A program made the position numbers and the translations under genes. From Pseudomonas sp. NFIX28 (GTDB taxonomy: Bacteria; Pseudomonadota; Gammaproteobacteria; Pseudomonadales; Pseudomonadaceae), in NCBI RefSeq assembly GCF_900107395.1, contig NZ_FNPW01000003.1:50632-114631 (forward strand): a stretch of 64,000 bases of DNA, in the 5' to 3' direction. The stretch's first letter is position 1; the number at the start of each line of letters is the position of its first letter. The notes below the pieces were generated by a model. It had not been told where the DNA came from. It did no database searches and was given only the letters and a program-made list of their open reading frames with translations. Below, piece after piece: positions 50,834 to 60,136 of this stretch.

Positions 50834-51254
50834 ACTTGAGCCGCACGCGCAGGCGCCGATGCACATCGGCCGCCTGCGCATCCCGCGGCACACAGACCGA
50901 CCTCACCCAGCGCTCGCCCGGCAAGCGAAAACGCAGCACCACCAGCATGGGCAGCGCCAGGCTGTCAGGACGCAGTTGCACCGGCCGCCAGCCGTGCCCG
51001 GCACACCACAGCTGCCAGCCATCGACATCGCGACGCAGGCCACTAAAGGCCGAGGGATGATTCAGCAGGATCTGGCGCGGCAATGCCCAGACCGCATGGC
51101 CCACGCACAACAAAACCCCGAGCAGACAGGCCCACAACGGAATGTCGAGCACCAGCAAGGCGCCCAGCGCGAACAGCTGGGCCAGGAGATAGGCCGCCAG
51201 CAATCGCCTGGAAGGCTGCCAGCGGCATTCGAAGGTGTTACTTGGGTTGAACAC
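50802..51254 (-). CDS. ygfX: YgfX-like membrane protein (CptA/toxin-like family)
   Basis: 150 residues from a GTG start. Two adjacent membrane helices span about residues 17-58 ([37 protein letters not shown]), followed by a basic cytoplasmic domain with [15 protein letters not shown] and ending in Arg-rich sequence. This is the YgfX layout, encoded directly after sdhE as in E. coli. In E. coli the pair has been described as a membrane partner of SdhE or a toxin acting on MreB/FtsZ; which applies here is unknown. It overlaps sdhE by 17 bp and nadB by 32 bp. Confidence 0.78.
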   Translation of the reverse strand: MFNPSNTFECRWQPSRRLLAAYLLAQLFALGALLVLDIPLWACLLGVLLCVGHAVWALPRQILLNHPSAFSGLRRDVDGWQLWCAGHGWRPVQLRPDSLALPMLVVLRFRLPGERWVRSVCVPRDAQAADVHRRLRVRLKFSRRRWAAPE

Positions 51255-51492
51255 GATCCAGGATCATGCGGACCATGCGTTGCAGTTCGGGGTCTTCGGA
51301 CTCGGAGCGTTCCATGAACCAGCCGAACATATCCTGATCTTCGCATTCGAGCAGCCTGACGTAGCAGGCACGATCAACATCGTTCAGATGCGGATAGACT
51401 TCTTTCACGAATGGCACCAGCAACACGTCCAGTTCCAGCATGCCGCGGCGGCTGTGCCAGTAGAGGCGGTTCAGTTCAACATCTTCGACCAT
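51238..51492 (-). CDS. sdhE: FAD assembly factor SdhE
   Basis: 84 residues, [20 protein letters not shown]. The RGxxE motif (RRGMLELD) needed for covalent flavinylation of SdhA is intact, and the five-helix body ends with [13 protein letters not shown]. It helps attach FAD to succinate dehydrogenase. GAGGAG precedes the ATG at 51492; the frame open to 51588 is leader. It overlaps ygfX by 17 bp downstream and is divergent from ygfZ. Confidence 0.93.
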   Translation of the reverse strand: MVEDVELNRLYWHSRRGMLELDVLLVPFVKEVYPHLNDVDRACYVRLLECEDQDMFGWFMERSESEDPELQRMVRMILDRVQPK

Positions 51493-51641
51493 GGAGCGCT
51501 CCTCAAATAGAGCGCAAGTATACAGCCCGACGGACATCGGAACAGTCGGCTTTGGTCGGCCACCACCCATCCTTTGTGAACTACCCATTTCAAGGGCGTC
51601 ACCTTATGATGTTCGCCAGACTTTTTACCCTGCGATGACCC

Positions 51642-52583
51642 ATGGCTGATTCCGCTTTTTTCTGCTCCCTGTCCCACGAAGGCGTTCTCGCCGTCCGCGG
51701 CCCTGATGCCAGCAAGTTCCTTCAGGGCCAGCTGACCTGCAATCTCAACTATCTCAGCGAAAACCAATCCAGCCTGGGCGCCCGTTGCACCCAGAAAGGC
51801 CGCATGCAATCGAGCTTTCGCATCGTGCTCGAAGGCGATGGCTGCCTGCTGGCCATGGCTACCGAGTTGCTGGAACCGCAACTGGCGGACCTGAAGAAAT
51901 ACGCAGTGTTTTCCAAGGCCAAGCTCAGCGATGAAAGCGCGCTATGGGCGCGCTTCGGCTTGGGCGATGCCGATGCAGTGCTGGCCGGCCTCGGCCTTGA
52001 GCCAGCACAGGAAGACGGCGCGGTCGCTCGCCACGATGGCCTGATCGCCATTCGCGTTTCAGCGGGACGGACCGAGCTCTGGGTCAAGGCGGATCAAGCT
52101 GCCAGCCTGCGCGAAAAACTGTCCGCGCAACTGCCCGAGGGCGATCTGAATCAATGGTTGCTGGGCCAGATCCGTGCTGGCATCGGCCAGGTCATGCCGG
52201 CCACCCGTGAGCTGTTCATCCCGCAAATGCTCAATTTGCAGGCCATCGGCGGCGTCAGCTTCAAGAAAGGCTGCTACACCGGCCAGGAAATCGTCGCGCG
52301 CATGCAGTACCTGGGCAAACTCAAGCGTCGCCTCTACCGCCTGGCCCTGAACGCCGAAGCCTTGCCACAGCCCGGCACCCCGCTGTTTTCTCCGACCCAC
52401 GGCAGTTCCATCGGCGAGGTGGTGATTGCCGCGCACGCCGGACAAAACATTGAACTCCTGGCCGTACTGCAAGCCGAAGCTGCAGAAGATGGCAATCTCC
52501 ACCTTGGCGCGCTCGAAGGTCCCGGGCTGCACCTGCTGGAGCTGCCTTACCAGCTGGATCGCGACCGAGAAATCCAGCGCTGA
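51642..52583 (+). CDS. ygfZ: Folate-dependent Fe-S protein YgfZ (GcvT-like)
   Basis: 313 residues. The COG0354 signature FKKGCYTGQEIVARMQY (K-G-C-Y-T-G-Q-E) is present with the key Cys. The N-terminal GVLAVRGPDASKFLQGQLTC matches the GcvT-like tetrahydrofolate-binding fold. YgfZ supports Fe-S enzymes under oxidative stress in a folate-dependent way. It is divergent from sdhE and adjacent to another flavin/Fe-S maturation gene, consistent with respiratory enzyme assembly. Confidence 0.93.
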   Translation: MADSAFFCSLSHEGVLAVRGPDASKFLQGQLTCNLNYLSENQSSLGARCTQKGRMQSSFRIVLEGDGCLLAMATELLEPQLADLKKYAVFSKAKLSDESALWARFGLGDADAVLAGLGLEPAQEDGAVARHDGLIAIRVSAGRTELWVKADQAASLREKLSAQLPEGDLNQWLLGQIRAGIGQVMPATRELFIPQMLNLQAIGGVSFKKGCYTGQEIVARMQYLGKLKRRLYRLALNAEALPQPGTPLFSPTHGSSIGEVVIAAHAGQNIELLAVLQAEAAEDGNLHLGALEGPGLHLLELPYQLDRDREIQR

Positions 52584-52619
52584 TCGCAGCAACTTCCTGC
52601 AATACCCTAGAGAACAGAA

Positions 52620-53441
52620 ATGAGTGAGCTGGCGGAAAAGGTCCAACAGGATTTGGTTGAGGCCATCGATAACGATGACCTGGTTCTGCCAACGTTACCG
52701 GAAGTGGCCCTGCAGATTCGCCGGGCCGCTGAAGATCCGGAAATCAGCGTCAGCACCCTGAGCAAAGTGATTGGCCGTGATACGGCGCTGTCGGCGCGCC
52801 TGATCAAAGTGGTCAACAGCCCCCTGCTGCGCGCCACCCAGGAAGTCACCGACCTGCACACCGCGATTACCCGGCTGGGCGTCAACTACAGCAGCAACCT
52901 GGCCATCGGCCTGGTCATGGAGCAGATTTTCCATGCCCGTTCGGAGGTGGTCGCGCAGAAGATGCGCGACGTCTGGCGCAAAAGCCTGGAAGTGGCGGGT
53001 GTCAGCTACGCCCTGTGCCGCAGCCATACCCAGCTGAAACCGGACCAGGCGGCATTGGGCGGGCTGGTGCATCAGATCGGCGTGCTGCCGATCCTGACCT
53101 ATGCGGAAGATCACTATGAATTGCTGTCCGACCCGGTCAGCCTCAACCATGTGATCGAGCACATCCATCCCTTGCTGGGCGACAAGTTGCTGCAGGTCTG
53201 GGAGTTTCCGGAACAGTTGGCCAAGTTGCCGGGGCAATACCTGGACTTCCAGCGCCAGTCGACGCAGCTGGATTATGTCGATCTGGTGCAAGTCGCCAGC
53301 CTGTATTGCCACAAGGGCAGCGACCATCCGCTGGCGAAGATCGATGCCCTTAGCGTCCCGGCCTTCAAGAAGCTTGGCATCGACCCCGAGAACAAGGCGA
53401 TGTGCAGCGACCTGGCCGAGTCGCGATCAATGTTCTACTGA
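52620..53441 (+). CDS. HDOD domain signalling protein
   Basis: 273 residues with an HDOD domain over about residues 18-215: LPTLPEVALQIRRAAEDPEI is the typical opening, RLIKVVNSPLLRATQEVTDL the core, and GLVHQIGVLPILTY the mid-domain motif. HDOD proteins lack HD-GYP phosphodiesterase residues and act in signalling or regulation in unclear ways. AGAACAGAA precedes the ATG. It converges on tctE with 17 bp between stops and is probably independent of it. Confidence 0.87.
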   Translation: MSELAEKVQQDLVEAIDNDDLVLPTLPEVALQIRRAAEDPEISVSTLSKVIGRDTALSARLIKVVNSPLLRATQEVTDLHTAITRLGVNYSSNLAIGLVMEQIFHARSEVVAQKMRDVWRKSLEVAGVSYALCRSHTQLKPDQAALGGLVHQIGVLPILTYAEDHYELLSDPVSLNHVIEHIHPLLGDKLLQVWEFPEQLAKLPGQYLDFQRQSTQLDYVDLVQVASLYCHKGSDHPLAKIDALSVPAFKKLGIDPENKAMCSDLAESRSMFY

Positions 53442-53458
53442 AGGTTCTTGCCCAGGCC

Positions 53459-54844
53459 CTAGCCCGCGTTAAAACTCACCCGAACCTTCAGCCCGGCCTG
53501 GGCGCCGTCGTGCAGGCTGATCTGCGCCAGATGGGCACGGCAGATCTCGCCGACGATGGCCAAGCCCAGGCCGGACCCGGCGACATGGGGATTGCGCCGG
53601 TAGAAACGCTCGAACACCCGGTCGCGGTCTTCCAGGGGAATTCCCGGGCCGTCATCCTCCACTTCCAGCACCGCCGGTGCGCTGACCCGCAAAATGACAT
53701 TTCCACCTGGCTTGGTATGGGCCAGGGCATTGTCCACCAGGTTGCTCAGCAGCTCGTTCAACAGGGTCGGCTCGCCGCGCAGCCAGACCGGCTCATCGGC
53801 CTCCAGGGCCAGGGCGATGCCCCGGGCGTGGGCCAGGGGCGCCATGGCCATGCCCAATTCGCGGGCCAGCTGGCTGAGATCGAGCAATTGCGCACCACCC
53901 TCGGCGATCGCCCGGGCGCCGTTTTCGATGCGCGCCAACGACAGCAGCTGATTGGCCAGATGGGTCAGGCGATCGGTACCCTGGGCGGCGCTTTCCAGGG
54001 TCGAGCGCCAGGTCTCGGGCTCCGAGGCCCGCAACCCCAGCTCCAGGCGGGCCTTGAGCGCCGCCAGCGGAGTCCGCAATTCATGGGCGGCGTCGGCAAT
54101 GAACTGTGCCTGGCGCTCGAACTGCCCCCGCAGCCGTTCGGTGAAGTGGTTGAGCGCCCGCACCAGCGGCCACAATTCGCGCTGCACTTCGACCAGTGGC
54201 AATGGCCGCAAGTCGTCGGACTGACGTTCTTCCACCGCGCTGCGTAAACGCTCCAGCGGGCGCAACGCGGCGCTGACCGCGAACCACACCAGCAGCAACG
54301 CACCGATGGCCAGCATGCCCAGGCGCAGCAAGGTGTCGGCCATCAGGCTGCGGGCCATGCGGACCCGCGCCTCGTCGGTCTCCGCCACGCGAATTTCTGC
54401 CATGCCATTCATGTTCGGCTCGCTGACCGCCTTGAGCAGGCTCACCACCCGGACGTTCTGCCCTTGATAAGTGGCATCGTAAAACCGCGCCAGGGCCGGG
54501 TAATCGTCGGTGCGCGGCGTGCCCGGCGGCGGGCCGGGAAGGTTTTCGTAACCGGAAATCAGCTTCTGGTGAATGTCGTTGACCTGGTAATAGATCCGCC
54601 CGGCGCTGTCGTAGGCAAAGGTATCGAGGGCGACATAAGGCACATCCGCGCTCAGGCCGCCGTCGCGCTGGGACAGGCCGGCGGCGATGGTCCGGGCCGA
54701 AGCCAGCAAGGTACGGTCGTAGGCCGTGTCCGCCGCCTCCCGGCCGTTCCAGTAGGCACTCAGGCCGCTGGCCAGCATCAACACCACCAGCAGCAGCGCC
54801 AGGTTCCATAGCAGGCGCCAGCGCAGGCTGCTGGGCCTATGCAT
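53459..54844 (-). CDS. tctE: Tricarboxylate sensor histidine kinase TctE
   Basis: 461 residues. There are two membrane helices (LLWNLALLLVVLMLASGLSA and LRLGMLAIGALLLVWFAVSA) around a periplasmic sensor of about 130 residues, then a HAMP segment. The H-box is FIADAAHELRTPLAALKARL (phospho-His), the N-box ELLSNLVDNALAHT, and the G boxes DDGPGIP and GSGLGLAIV. It senses tricarboxylates and phosphorylates TctD. The ATG at 54844 lies 8 bp inside the end of tctD, so the pair is translationally coupled. Context (opdH-tctCBA divergent from tctDE) supports the name. Confidence 0.92.
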   Translation of the reverse strand: MHRPSSLRWRLLWNLALLLVVLMLASGLSAYWNGREAADTAYDRTLLASARTIAAGLSQRDGGLSADVPYVALDTFAYDSAGRIYYQVNDIHQKLISGYENLPGPPPGTPRTDDYPALARFYDATYQGQNVRVVSLLKAVSEPNMNGMAEIRVAETDEARVRMARSLMADTLLRLGMLAIGALLLVWFAVSAALRPLERLRSAVEERQSDDLRPLPLVEVQRELWPLVRALNHFTERLRGQFERQAQFIADAAHELRTPLAALKARLELGLRASEPETWRSTLESAAQGTDRLTHLANQLLSLARIENGARAIAEGGAQLLDLSQLARELGMAMAPLAHARGIALALEADEPVWLRGEPTLLNELLSNLVDNALAHTKPGGNVILRVSAPAVLEVEDDGPGIPLEDRDRVFERFYRRNPHVAGSGLGLAIVGEICRAHLAQISLHDGAQAGLKVRVSFNAG

Positions 54845-55508
54845 CACGGCTTTCCAGCAGGTAACCCAGGCCGCGGAAGGTGACAATGGCCACCGGCTGG
54901 CCGTCGAGTTTCTTGCGCAAGCGATGGACATAGATTTCGATGGCGTCCGGGCTGGCCTCTTCATCCAGGCCGAAAACCTGGGAAGCCAGTTGTTCCTTGC
55001 TCATGACCCGCCCCGGCCGGGCGATCAGCGCCTCGAGCACGGCCTGCTCGCGGGAGGTCAAGGTCAGCAACTCTTCGCCGAGGGTAAAGCGCCGAGTATC
55101 GAGGTCGTAGGCCAGCACGCCGCAGCGCTGCACCCGTTCGCCGCCGAGCACGCTGCGCCGCAGCAGGGCCTTGACCCGTGCTTCCAGCTCGGTCAGCTCG
55201 AAGGGTTTGGCCAGGTAGTCATCCGCGCCCAGGTTGAGGCCATGGACCCGGTCCTTCACATCGCTGCGCGCGGTCAGCATCAGCACCGGGAGGTTCTTGC
55301 CGCGTGCGCGCAGGCGCGCCAGCACCTCGAAACCATCCATGCGCGGCAGGCCCACATCAAGGATCGCCACGGCGTAATCCTCACTGCCCAGGGCCAGGTC
55401 CGCAGCGACTCCATCGTGCAGCACGTCCACGGTCAAACCCGTGCTCTTGAGCGCCTGGGCGACACTTTCAGCCAGCTGCAGATGGTCTTCGACGAGAAGC
55501 ACGCGCAT
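54837..55508 (-). CDS. tctD: Tricarboxylate response regulator TctD
   Basis: 223 residues. OmpR-type: receiver domain with D8, D51 (VAILDVGLPRMDG), T79-region (LMLTARSD) and K101-region (YLAKPF), then a winged-helix DNA-binding domain (LTSREQAVLEALIARPGRV; ASPDAIEIYVHRLRKKLDGQ). It should activate opdH-tctCBA when citrate is sensed. It is divergent from opdH with a 234-bp control region between them. Confidence 0.93.
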   Translation of the reverse strand: MRVLLVEDHLQLAESVAQALKSTGLTVDVLHDGVAADLALGSEDYAVAILDVGLPRMDGFEVLARLRARGKNLPVLMLTARSDVKDRVHGLNLGADDYLAKPFELTELEARVKALLRRSVLGGERVQRCGVLAYDLDTRRFTLGEELLTLTSREQAVLEALIARPGRVMSKEQLASQVFGLDEEASPDAIEIYVHRLRKKLDGQPVAIVTFRGLGYLLESRDA

Positions 55509-55714
55509 GGATTTCCTACCTCGTTCAGGGGATCGACGGCACTTTTTATTGCCGCGGAGTTTACAGCCGGGACCGCTGCTGTGAAGCCCGAAAACCGGGA
55601 AAGTCTACTGAAAGGTTAGCGAAAGGTTGGCCCTTTAAAGTCCTGTTACGGATTGTTTCGACTTCCGTGGCTACCCCCGGTAGCGCCCGAAAAACGCCTC
55701 GAAGCGTTTTCGCC

Positions 55715-55728
55715 AATAAGAACAATAA
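55715..55728 (+). promoter_or_regulatory. AAnAAnAA (catabolite activity) motifs upstream of opdH
   Basis: aataagaa (55715-55722) and aacaataa (55721-55728) overlap and both fit the AAnAAnAA pattern bound by Hfq/Crc. They end directly before the opdH Shine-Dalgarno sequence (cggag). The location fits translational repression by preferred carbon sources. Confidence 0.6.
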
Positions 55729-55742
55729 CGGAGTACAACACG

Positions 55743-57035
55743 ATGCTGTCCATGCAGCCTCAGGCCTGCCAGCCTGTTCGTTTTTCCCGTCTCAGCCACA
55801 CCGCCCTCGCCAGCGCCGCCGCCCTTGCCGGTTTCTCACCGATCAGCCAGGCCGCCTTCTTCGAAGACAGCAGCGCCACCCTCGAAACCCGCAACATGTA
55901 CTTCAACCGCGACTTCCGCAGCGGCACCAGTGCCCAGCAATCCAAACGCGACGAATGGGCCCAGGGTTTCATGCTCAACCTGCAATCGGGCTACACCGAA
56001 GGCACCGTGGGCTTTGGCGTCGACGCGCTGGGCATGCTCGGCATCAAGCTCGACTCCAGCCCCGACCGCTCCGGCACCGGCCTGCTGCCGGCCGACGATA
56101 ACGGGCACGCCGCCGACGAGTACTCCAAGCTCGGCCTGACCGGCAAGATGAAGATCTCCGCCACCGAACTGAAGATCGGCAGCCTGATCCCGGAACTGCC
56201 GACCATCAAGGCCAACGACGGGCGCATCCTGCCGCAGACGTTCGAAGGCGGCCTGCTGACCTCCAAGGAAATCAAGAACCTGACATTCACCGGGGGCCGC
56301 CTGGAGAAAGCCAAGGATCGCGACAGCACCGACTTCGAGGACATCGCGCTCAACAACAAGAACAGCCGCTTCGCCGGCACCGTTGCCGGCAAGCACTTCG
56401 ACTTCGGCGGCCTGGACTACAAGTTCACCGACAAGATCACCGGCAGCTACCACTTCGCCCAACTCGCCGAAGTCTACAACCAGCATTTCTTCGGCTTGCT
56501 CGCCTCGCGGCCGATGGGCCCGGGCACTTTCGCCACGGACCTGCGCTTCGCCGTCAGCGACGACCAGGGCCAGGCCCGCGGCGGCAAGATCGACAACCGC
56601 TCCCTCAACGGCCTGGTGAGCTATGCCCTCAGCGGGCATAAATTCAGTGCCGGCTACCAGCACATGTCTGGCGACAGCGCTTTCCCCTACGTCGATGGCT
56701 CCGACCCGTACCTGGTCAACTTCGTGCAGATCAACGACTTCGCCGGTGCCCAAGAGCGCTCCTGGCAAGCCCGCTACGATTACGACTTCGGCAAGCTCGG
56801 CATTCCCGGCCTGAGCTTCATGACCCGCTACCTGAGCGGTGACAATATCGCCCTGAAAAACGGCGACACCGGCAAGGAATGGGAACGCAACACCGAGATC
56901 AAGTACGTGGTGCAAAGCGGCACCTTCAAGGATGTCGCGGTGCGCCTGCGCAACGCCACCTACCGTTCCAACTACTCGGCCCGCGATGCGGATGAAGTAC
57001 GCCTGCTGGTGAGCTACAGCCTGGCGCTCTGGTAA
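55743..57035 (+). CDS. opdH: OprD-family outer-membrane porin OpdH (tricarboxylates)
   Basis: 430 residues with a signal peptide ending SPISQAA. OprD-family landmarks are FFEDSSATLETRNMYFNRDF (first strand), GFMLNLQSGYTEGTVGFGVD, a loop region rich in Arg, and the end RLLVSYSLALW with terminal aromatic residue for outer-membrane insertion. In P. aeruginosa OpdH takes up cis-aconitate and citrate. The ATG at 55743 has GGAG 9 nt upstream. First gene of the opdH-tctCBA operon, divergent from tctDE. Confidence 0.9.
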   Translation: MLSMQPQACQPVRFSRLSHTALASAAALAGFSPISQAAFFEDSSATLETRNMYFNRDFRSGTSAQQSKRDEWAQGFMLNLQSGYTEGTVGFGVDALGMLGIKLDSSPDRSGTGLLPADDNGHAADEYSKLGLTGKMKISATELKIGSLIPELPTIKANDGRILPQTFEGGLLTSKEIKNLTFTGGRLEKAKDRDSTDFEDIALNNKNSRFAGTVAGKHFDFGGLDYKFTDKITGSYHFAQLAEVYNQHFFGLLASRPMGPGTFATDLRFAVSDDQGQARGGKIDNRSLNGLVSYALSGHKFSAGYQHMSGDSAFPYVDGSDPYLVNFVQINDFAGAQERSWQARYDYDFGKLGIPGLSFMTRYLSGDNIALKNGDTGKEWERNTEIKYVVQSGTFKDVAVRLRNATYRSNYSARDADEVRLLVSYSLALW

Positions 57036-57090
57036 TGAATCAACCTCTGGCAGGCGCCGCGCCTGCCAAAGAACCTGGCATGCAATACAC

Positions 57091-57098
57091 AACAACAA
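57091..57098 (+). promoter_or_regulatory. AAnAAnAA motif upstream of tctC
   Basis: aacaacaa fits the Hfq/Crc catabolite activity motif exactly and lies 17 bp before the tctC ATG, next to its Shine-Dalgarno (gtggaga). This is a second possible translational control point in the same operon. Confidence 0.55.
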
Positions 57099-57115
57099 CT
57101 CCTGTGGAGACAAGC

Positions 57116-58105
57116 ATGAACCCATCACTGCGTAAATTGGCCCTCGCCGCCGGCTGTATGCTGTTCGCCGGCCAACTGCTCGCCGCCGCCGGCGCCGAAC
57201 CCAAGCGCCCGGAATGCATCGCGCCGGCCTCCCCCGGCGGCGGTTTCGACCTGACCTGCAAACTGGCGCAGAGCGCGCTGGTCAACGAAAAGCTGCTGAC
57301 CAAACCAATGCGCGTGACCTACATGCCTGGCGGTGTCGGCGCGGTGGCCTACAACGCGGTGGTGGCCCAGCGCCCTGCCGACGCCGGCACGCTGGTGGCC
57401 TGGTCCAGCGGTTCGCTGCTGAACCTGGCCCAGGGCAAGTTCGGTCGTTTCGATGAAAGCGCGGTGCGCTGGCTGGCCGCGGTCGGCACCAGCTATGGCG
57501 CCATCGCAGTCAAGAGCGACTCGCCGTACAAGACCCTCGACGATCTGGTCAAGGCCCTGAAAAAAGACCCAAGCTCGGTGGTGATCGGCTCCGGCGGCAC
57601 CGTCGGCAGCCAGGACTGGATGCAGACCGCGCTGATCGCCAAGGCCGCCGGGATCAACCCGCGCGACCTGCGCTACGTGGCCCTGGAAGGCGGTGGCGAA
57701 ATCGCCACCGCGCTGCTGGGCGGGCATATCCAGGTCGGCAGTACCGACATCTCCGACTCCATGCCGCACATCCAGAGCGGTGACATGCGCCTGCTCGCGG
57801 TGTTCTCCGACAAGCGCCTGGACGAGCCGGAAATGAAGGACATCCCGACCGCCAAGGAGCAAGGCTACGACATCGTCTGGCCAGTGGTGCGCGGCTTCTA
57901 CCTCGGGCCAAAGGTCAGCGACGAAGACTACGCCTGGTGGAAGGACGCCTTCGACAAGCTGCTGGCTTCCGAAGAGTTCGCCAAGCTGCGCGACCAGCGC
58001 GAGCTCTTCCCGTTCGCCATGACCGGGCCGGAGCTGGACACCTACGTGAAGAAGCAGGTGGCCGACTACAAGACCCTGGCCAAAGAGTTCGGCCTGATCC
58101 AGTGA
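57116..58105 (+). CDS. tctC: Tricarboxylate-binding periplasmic receptor TctC
   Basis: 329 residues. The signal peptide ends MLFAGQLLAAAG. It is a tripartite tricarboxylate transporter (TTT) receptor: ECIAPASPGGGFDLTCKLAQ is the typical opening loop, and VRVTYMPGGVGAVAYN-like MRVTYMPGGVGAVAYN and VIGSGGTVGSQDWMQT follow. It binds citrate or a related tricarboxylate and delivers it to TctAB. The frame open to 57035 is leader; the ATG at 57116 has GGAGACAAGC. Confidence 0.93.
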   Translation: MNPSLRKLALAAGCMLFAGQLLAAAGAEPKRPECIAPASPGGGFDLTCKLAQSALVNEKLLTKPMRVTYMPGGVGAVAYNAVVAQRPADAGTLVAWSSGSLLNLAQGKFGRFDESAVRWLAAVGTSYGAIAVKSDSPYKTLDDLVKALKKDPSSVVIGSGGTVGSQDWMQTALIAKAAGINPRDLRYVALEGGGEIATALLGGHIQVGSTDISDSMPHIQSGDMRLLAVFSDKRLDEPEMKDIPTAKEQGYDIVWPVVRGFYLGPKVSDEDYAWWKDAFDKLLASEEFAKLRDQRELFPFAMTGPELDTYVKKQVADYKTLAKEFGLIQ

Positions 58106-58161
58106 TCGCCCCTGTCTAGCGGCCCTGCCCCTTTCGCGGGGGCGGGGCCCAGGAGTTCCCC

Positions 58162-58620
58162 ATGCTCTTACAACGCATTTTCGCCTCGGTGCTGCTCCTG
58201 GTCTGCCTGGGCCTGGCACTGATGGCCTGGCCCTACCAGGCCGCTTTTTCCTACGAGCCGGTCGGCCCGCGCGCCTTTCCCCTGCTGATGCTCGGCCTGA
58301 TGGGCCTGGCGCTGCTGTACATGGTGTTCCGCCCGGCGCCGATCAAGCACAGCGAAGACGAGCCGCCGCTGGACCGTGAAACCCTGACCAAAATCAGCAT
58401 CTGCGTCAGCCTACTACTGATTTTCGCCGGCCTGTTCGAACCCCTGGGTTTCATTCTCAGCAGCATGCTGATCGGCATTCCGATGGCTCGCCTGTACGGC
58501 GGCCGCTGGGTAGCCAGCAGCGTGATCATCACGCTGATGGCCATCGGTCTGTACGTGCTCTTCGACCGGGTGATGGACGTGCCACTGCCCCTGGGCCTGC
58601 TCGACGTTCTGGAGAACTGA
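58162..58620 (+). CDS. tctB: Tripartite tricarboxylate transporter small subunit TctB
   Basis: 152 residues with four predicted membrane helices (LLQRIFASVLLLVCLGLALM; RAFPLLMLGLMGLALLYMV; ISICVSLLLIFAGLFEP; VASSVIITLMAIGLYVLFD). This is the small membrane partner of TctA in the TTT family. AGGAG precedes the start, which lies 56 bp after tctC. It ends 1 bp before tctA. Confidence 0.92.
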   Translation: MLLQRIFASVLLLVCLGLALMAWPYQAAFSYEPVGPRAFPLLMLGLMGLALLYMVFRPAPIKHSEDEPPLDRETLTKISICVSLLLIFAGLFEPLGFILSSMLIGIPMARLYGGRWVASSVIITLMAIGLYVLFDRVMDVPLPLGLLDVLEN

Positions 58621-58621
58621 T

Positions 58622-60136
58622 ATGGATACGCTTGGCTATTTGGGCCAGGGTTTCGGCGTCGCGCTGACCCCCTATAACCTGGTCACCGCCCTGACCGGCA
58701 CCCTGATCGGCACCGTGGTCGGCCTGCTCCCGGGCCTGGGCCCGATCAACGGCGTGGCACTGCTGATCCCGATCGCCTTCGCCCTCGGCCTGCCACCGGA
58801 GTCGGCACTGATCCTGCTGGCGGCGGTGTACCTGGGTTGCGAATACGGCGGCCGGATCAGTTCGATCCTGCTGAACATCCCGGGCGAAGCCTCCACCGTG
58901 ATGACCACCCTCGACGGCTACCCGATGGCCCGCAAAGGCCTGGCCGGCGTGGCCCTGTCGCTGTCGGCCTGGAGCTCGTTCATCGGCGCCTTGATCGCCA
59001 CCTGCGGCATGGTGATGTTCGCCCCGCTGCTGGCGAAATGGGCGATTGCCTTCGGCCCGGCGGAATACTTCGTGCTGATGGTGTTCGCCATTGTCTGCCT
59101 CGGCGGCATGGCCGGAGATCGTCCGATCAAGACCTTTATCGCCGCGCTGATCGGGCTGTTCCTGTCGTCGGTCGGCATCGATGCCAACAGCGGTGTGTAC
59201 CGCTTCACCGGCGACAACATCCATCTCACCGACGGCATCCAGTTCGTGGTGCTGGTGCTGGGCCTGTTCTCCATCAGCGAGATCCTGTTGCTGCTGGAAA
59301 AAACCCATCGCGGCCAGGAAGCGGTGAAAGCCACCGGGCGGATGATGTTCAACTTCAAGGAAGCGGCGTCGGTGTTCGTGGTGAACATCCGTTGCGGCCT
59401 GCTGGGCTTCATCATGGGCGTGCTGCCCGGTGCCGGTGCGACCCTGGCCAGCGCCGTGGCCTACATGACCGAGAAGCGCATCGCCGGTGCCAGCGGCACA
59501 TTCGGCCAGGGCGACAAGCGCGGCCTGGCGGCACCGGAAACCGCGATCGGCGCTTCGGCCTGCGGTGCCCTGGTTCCAATGCTGACCCTCGGCGTCCCGG
59601 GCTCGGGCACCACCGCGGTGATGATCGGCGCCCTGTCGCTGTACAACATCACCCCGGGCCCGCTGCTGTTCCAACAGCAACCGGACATCGTCTGGGGCCT
59701 GATCGCCTCGTTGTTCATCGCCAACATCATGCTGGTGGTGCTCAACATCCCGATGATCCGCGTCTTCACCCGCATCCTCGCCGTGCCGAACTGGGCCCTG
59801 GTGCCGGTCATCGCGATCATCACCGGGATCGGCGTCTACGCGGTGCATGCCACCACCTTCGACCTGTTCCTGATGGTCGGCATCGGCATCTTCGGCTACA
59901 TCCTGCGCAAGCTGGATTTCCCGCTGTCGCCGGTGCTGCTGGGCTTTATCCTCGGCGGGCTGATGGAGCAGAACCTGCGTCGTGCGCTGTCGATCTCCAA
60001 CGGCGCGATGGAAATCCTCTGGTCCAGCCCGATCACCGTCGGCGTCTGGGTACTGACCGTGATCATGCTGCTGATGCCGATGATCCGCATCTGGCGCAAG
60101 CGTTCGGCACTGCAACGCGCCGTGGCCGATGTCTGA
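58622..60136 (+). CDS. tctA: Tripartite tricarboxylate transporter large subunit TctA
   Basis: 504 residues with about 12 membrane helices. The TctA family opening GTVVGLLPGLGPINGVALLI carries the conserved G(L)LPGxGP, a second one, LLGFIMGVLPGAGATLAS, gives the inverted repeat, and ACGALVPMLTLGVPGSGTTA is the third family motif. It forms the Na+- or H+-coupled channel for citrate. It overlaps the next gene by 8 bp. Confidence 0.95.
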   Translation: MDTLGYLGQGFGVALTPYNLVTALTGTLIGTVVGLLPGLGPINGVALLIPIAFALGLPPESALILLAAVYLGCEYGGRISSILLNIPGEASTVMTTLDGYPMARKGLAGVALSLSAWSSFIGALIATCGMVMFAPLLAKWAIAFGPAEYFVLMVFAIVCLGGMAGDRPIKTFIAALIGLFLSSVGIDANSGVYRFTGDNIHLTDGIQFVVLVLGLFSISEILLLLEKTHRGQEAVKATGRMMFNFKEAASVFVVNIRCGLLGFIMGVLPGAGATLASAVAYMTEKRIAGASGTFGQGDKRGLAAPETAIGASACGALVPMLTLGVPGSGTTAVMIGALSLYNITPGPLLFQQQPDIVWGLIASLFIANIMLVVLNIPMIRVFTRILAVPNWALVPVIAIITGIGVYAVHATTFDLFLMVGIGIFGYILRKLDFPLSPVLLGFILGGLMEQNLRRALSISNGAMEILWSSPITVGVWVLTVIMLLMPMIRIWRKRSALQRAVADV

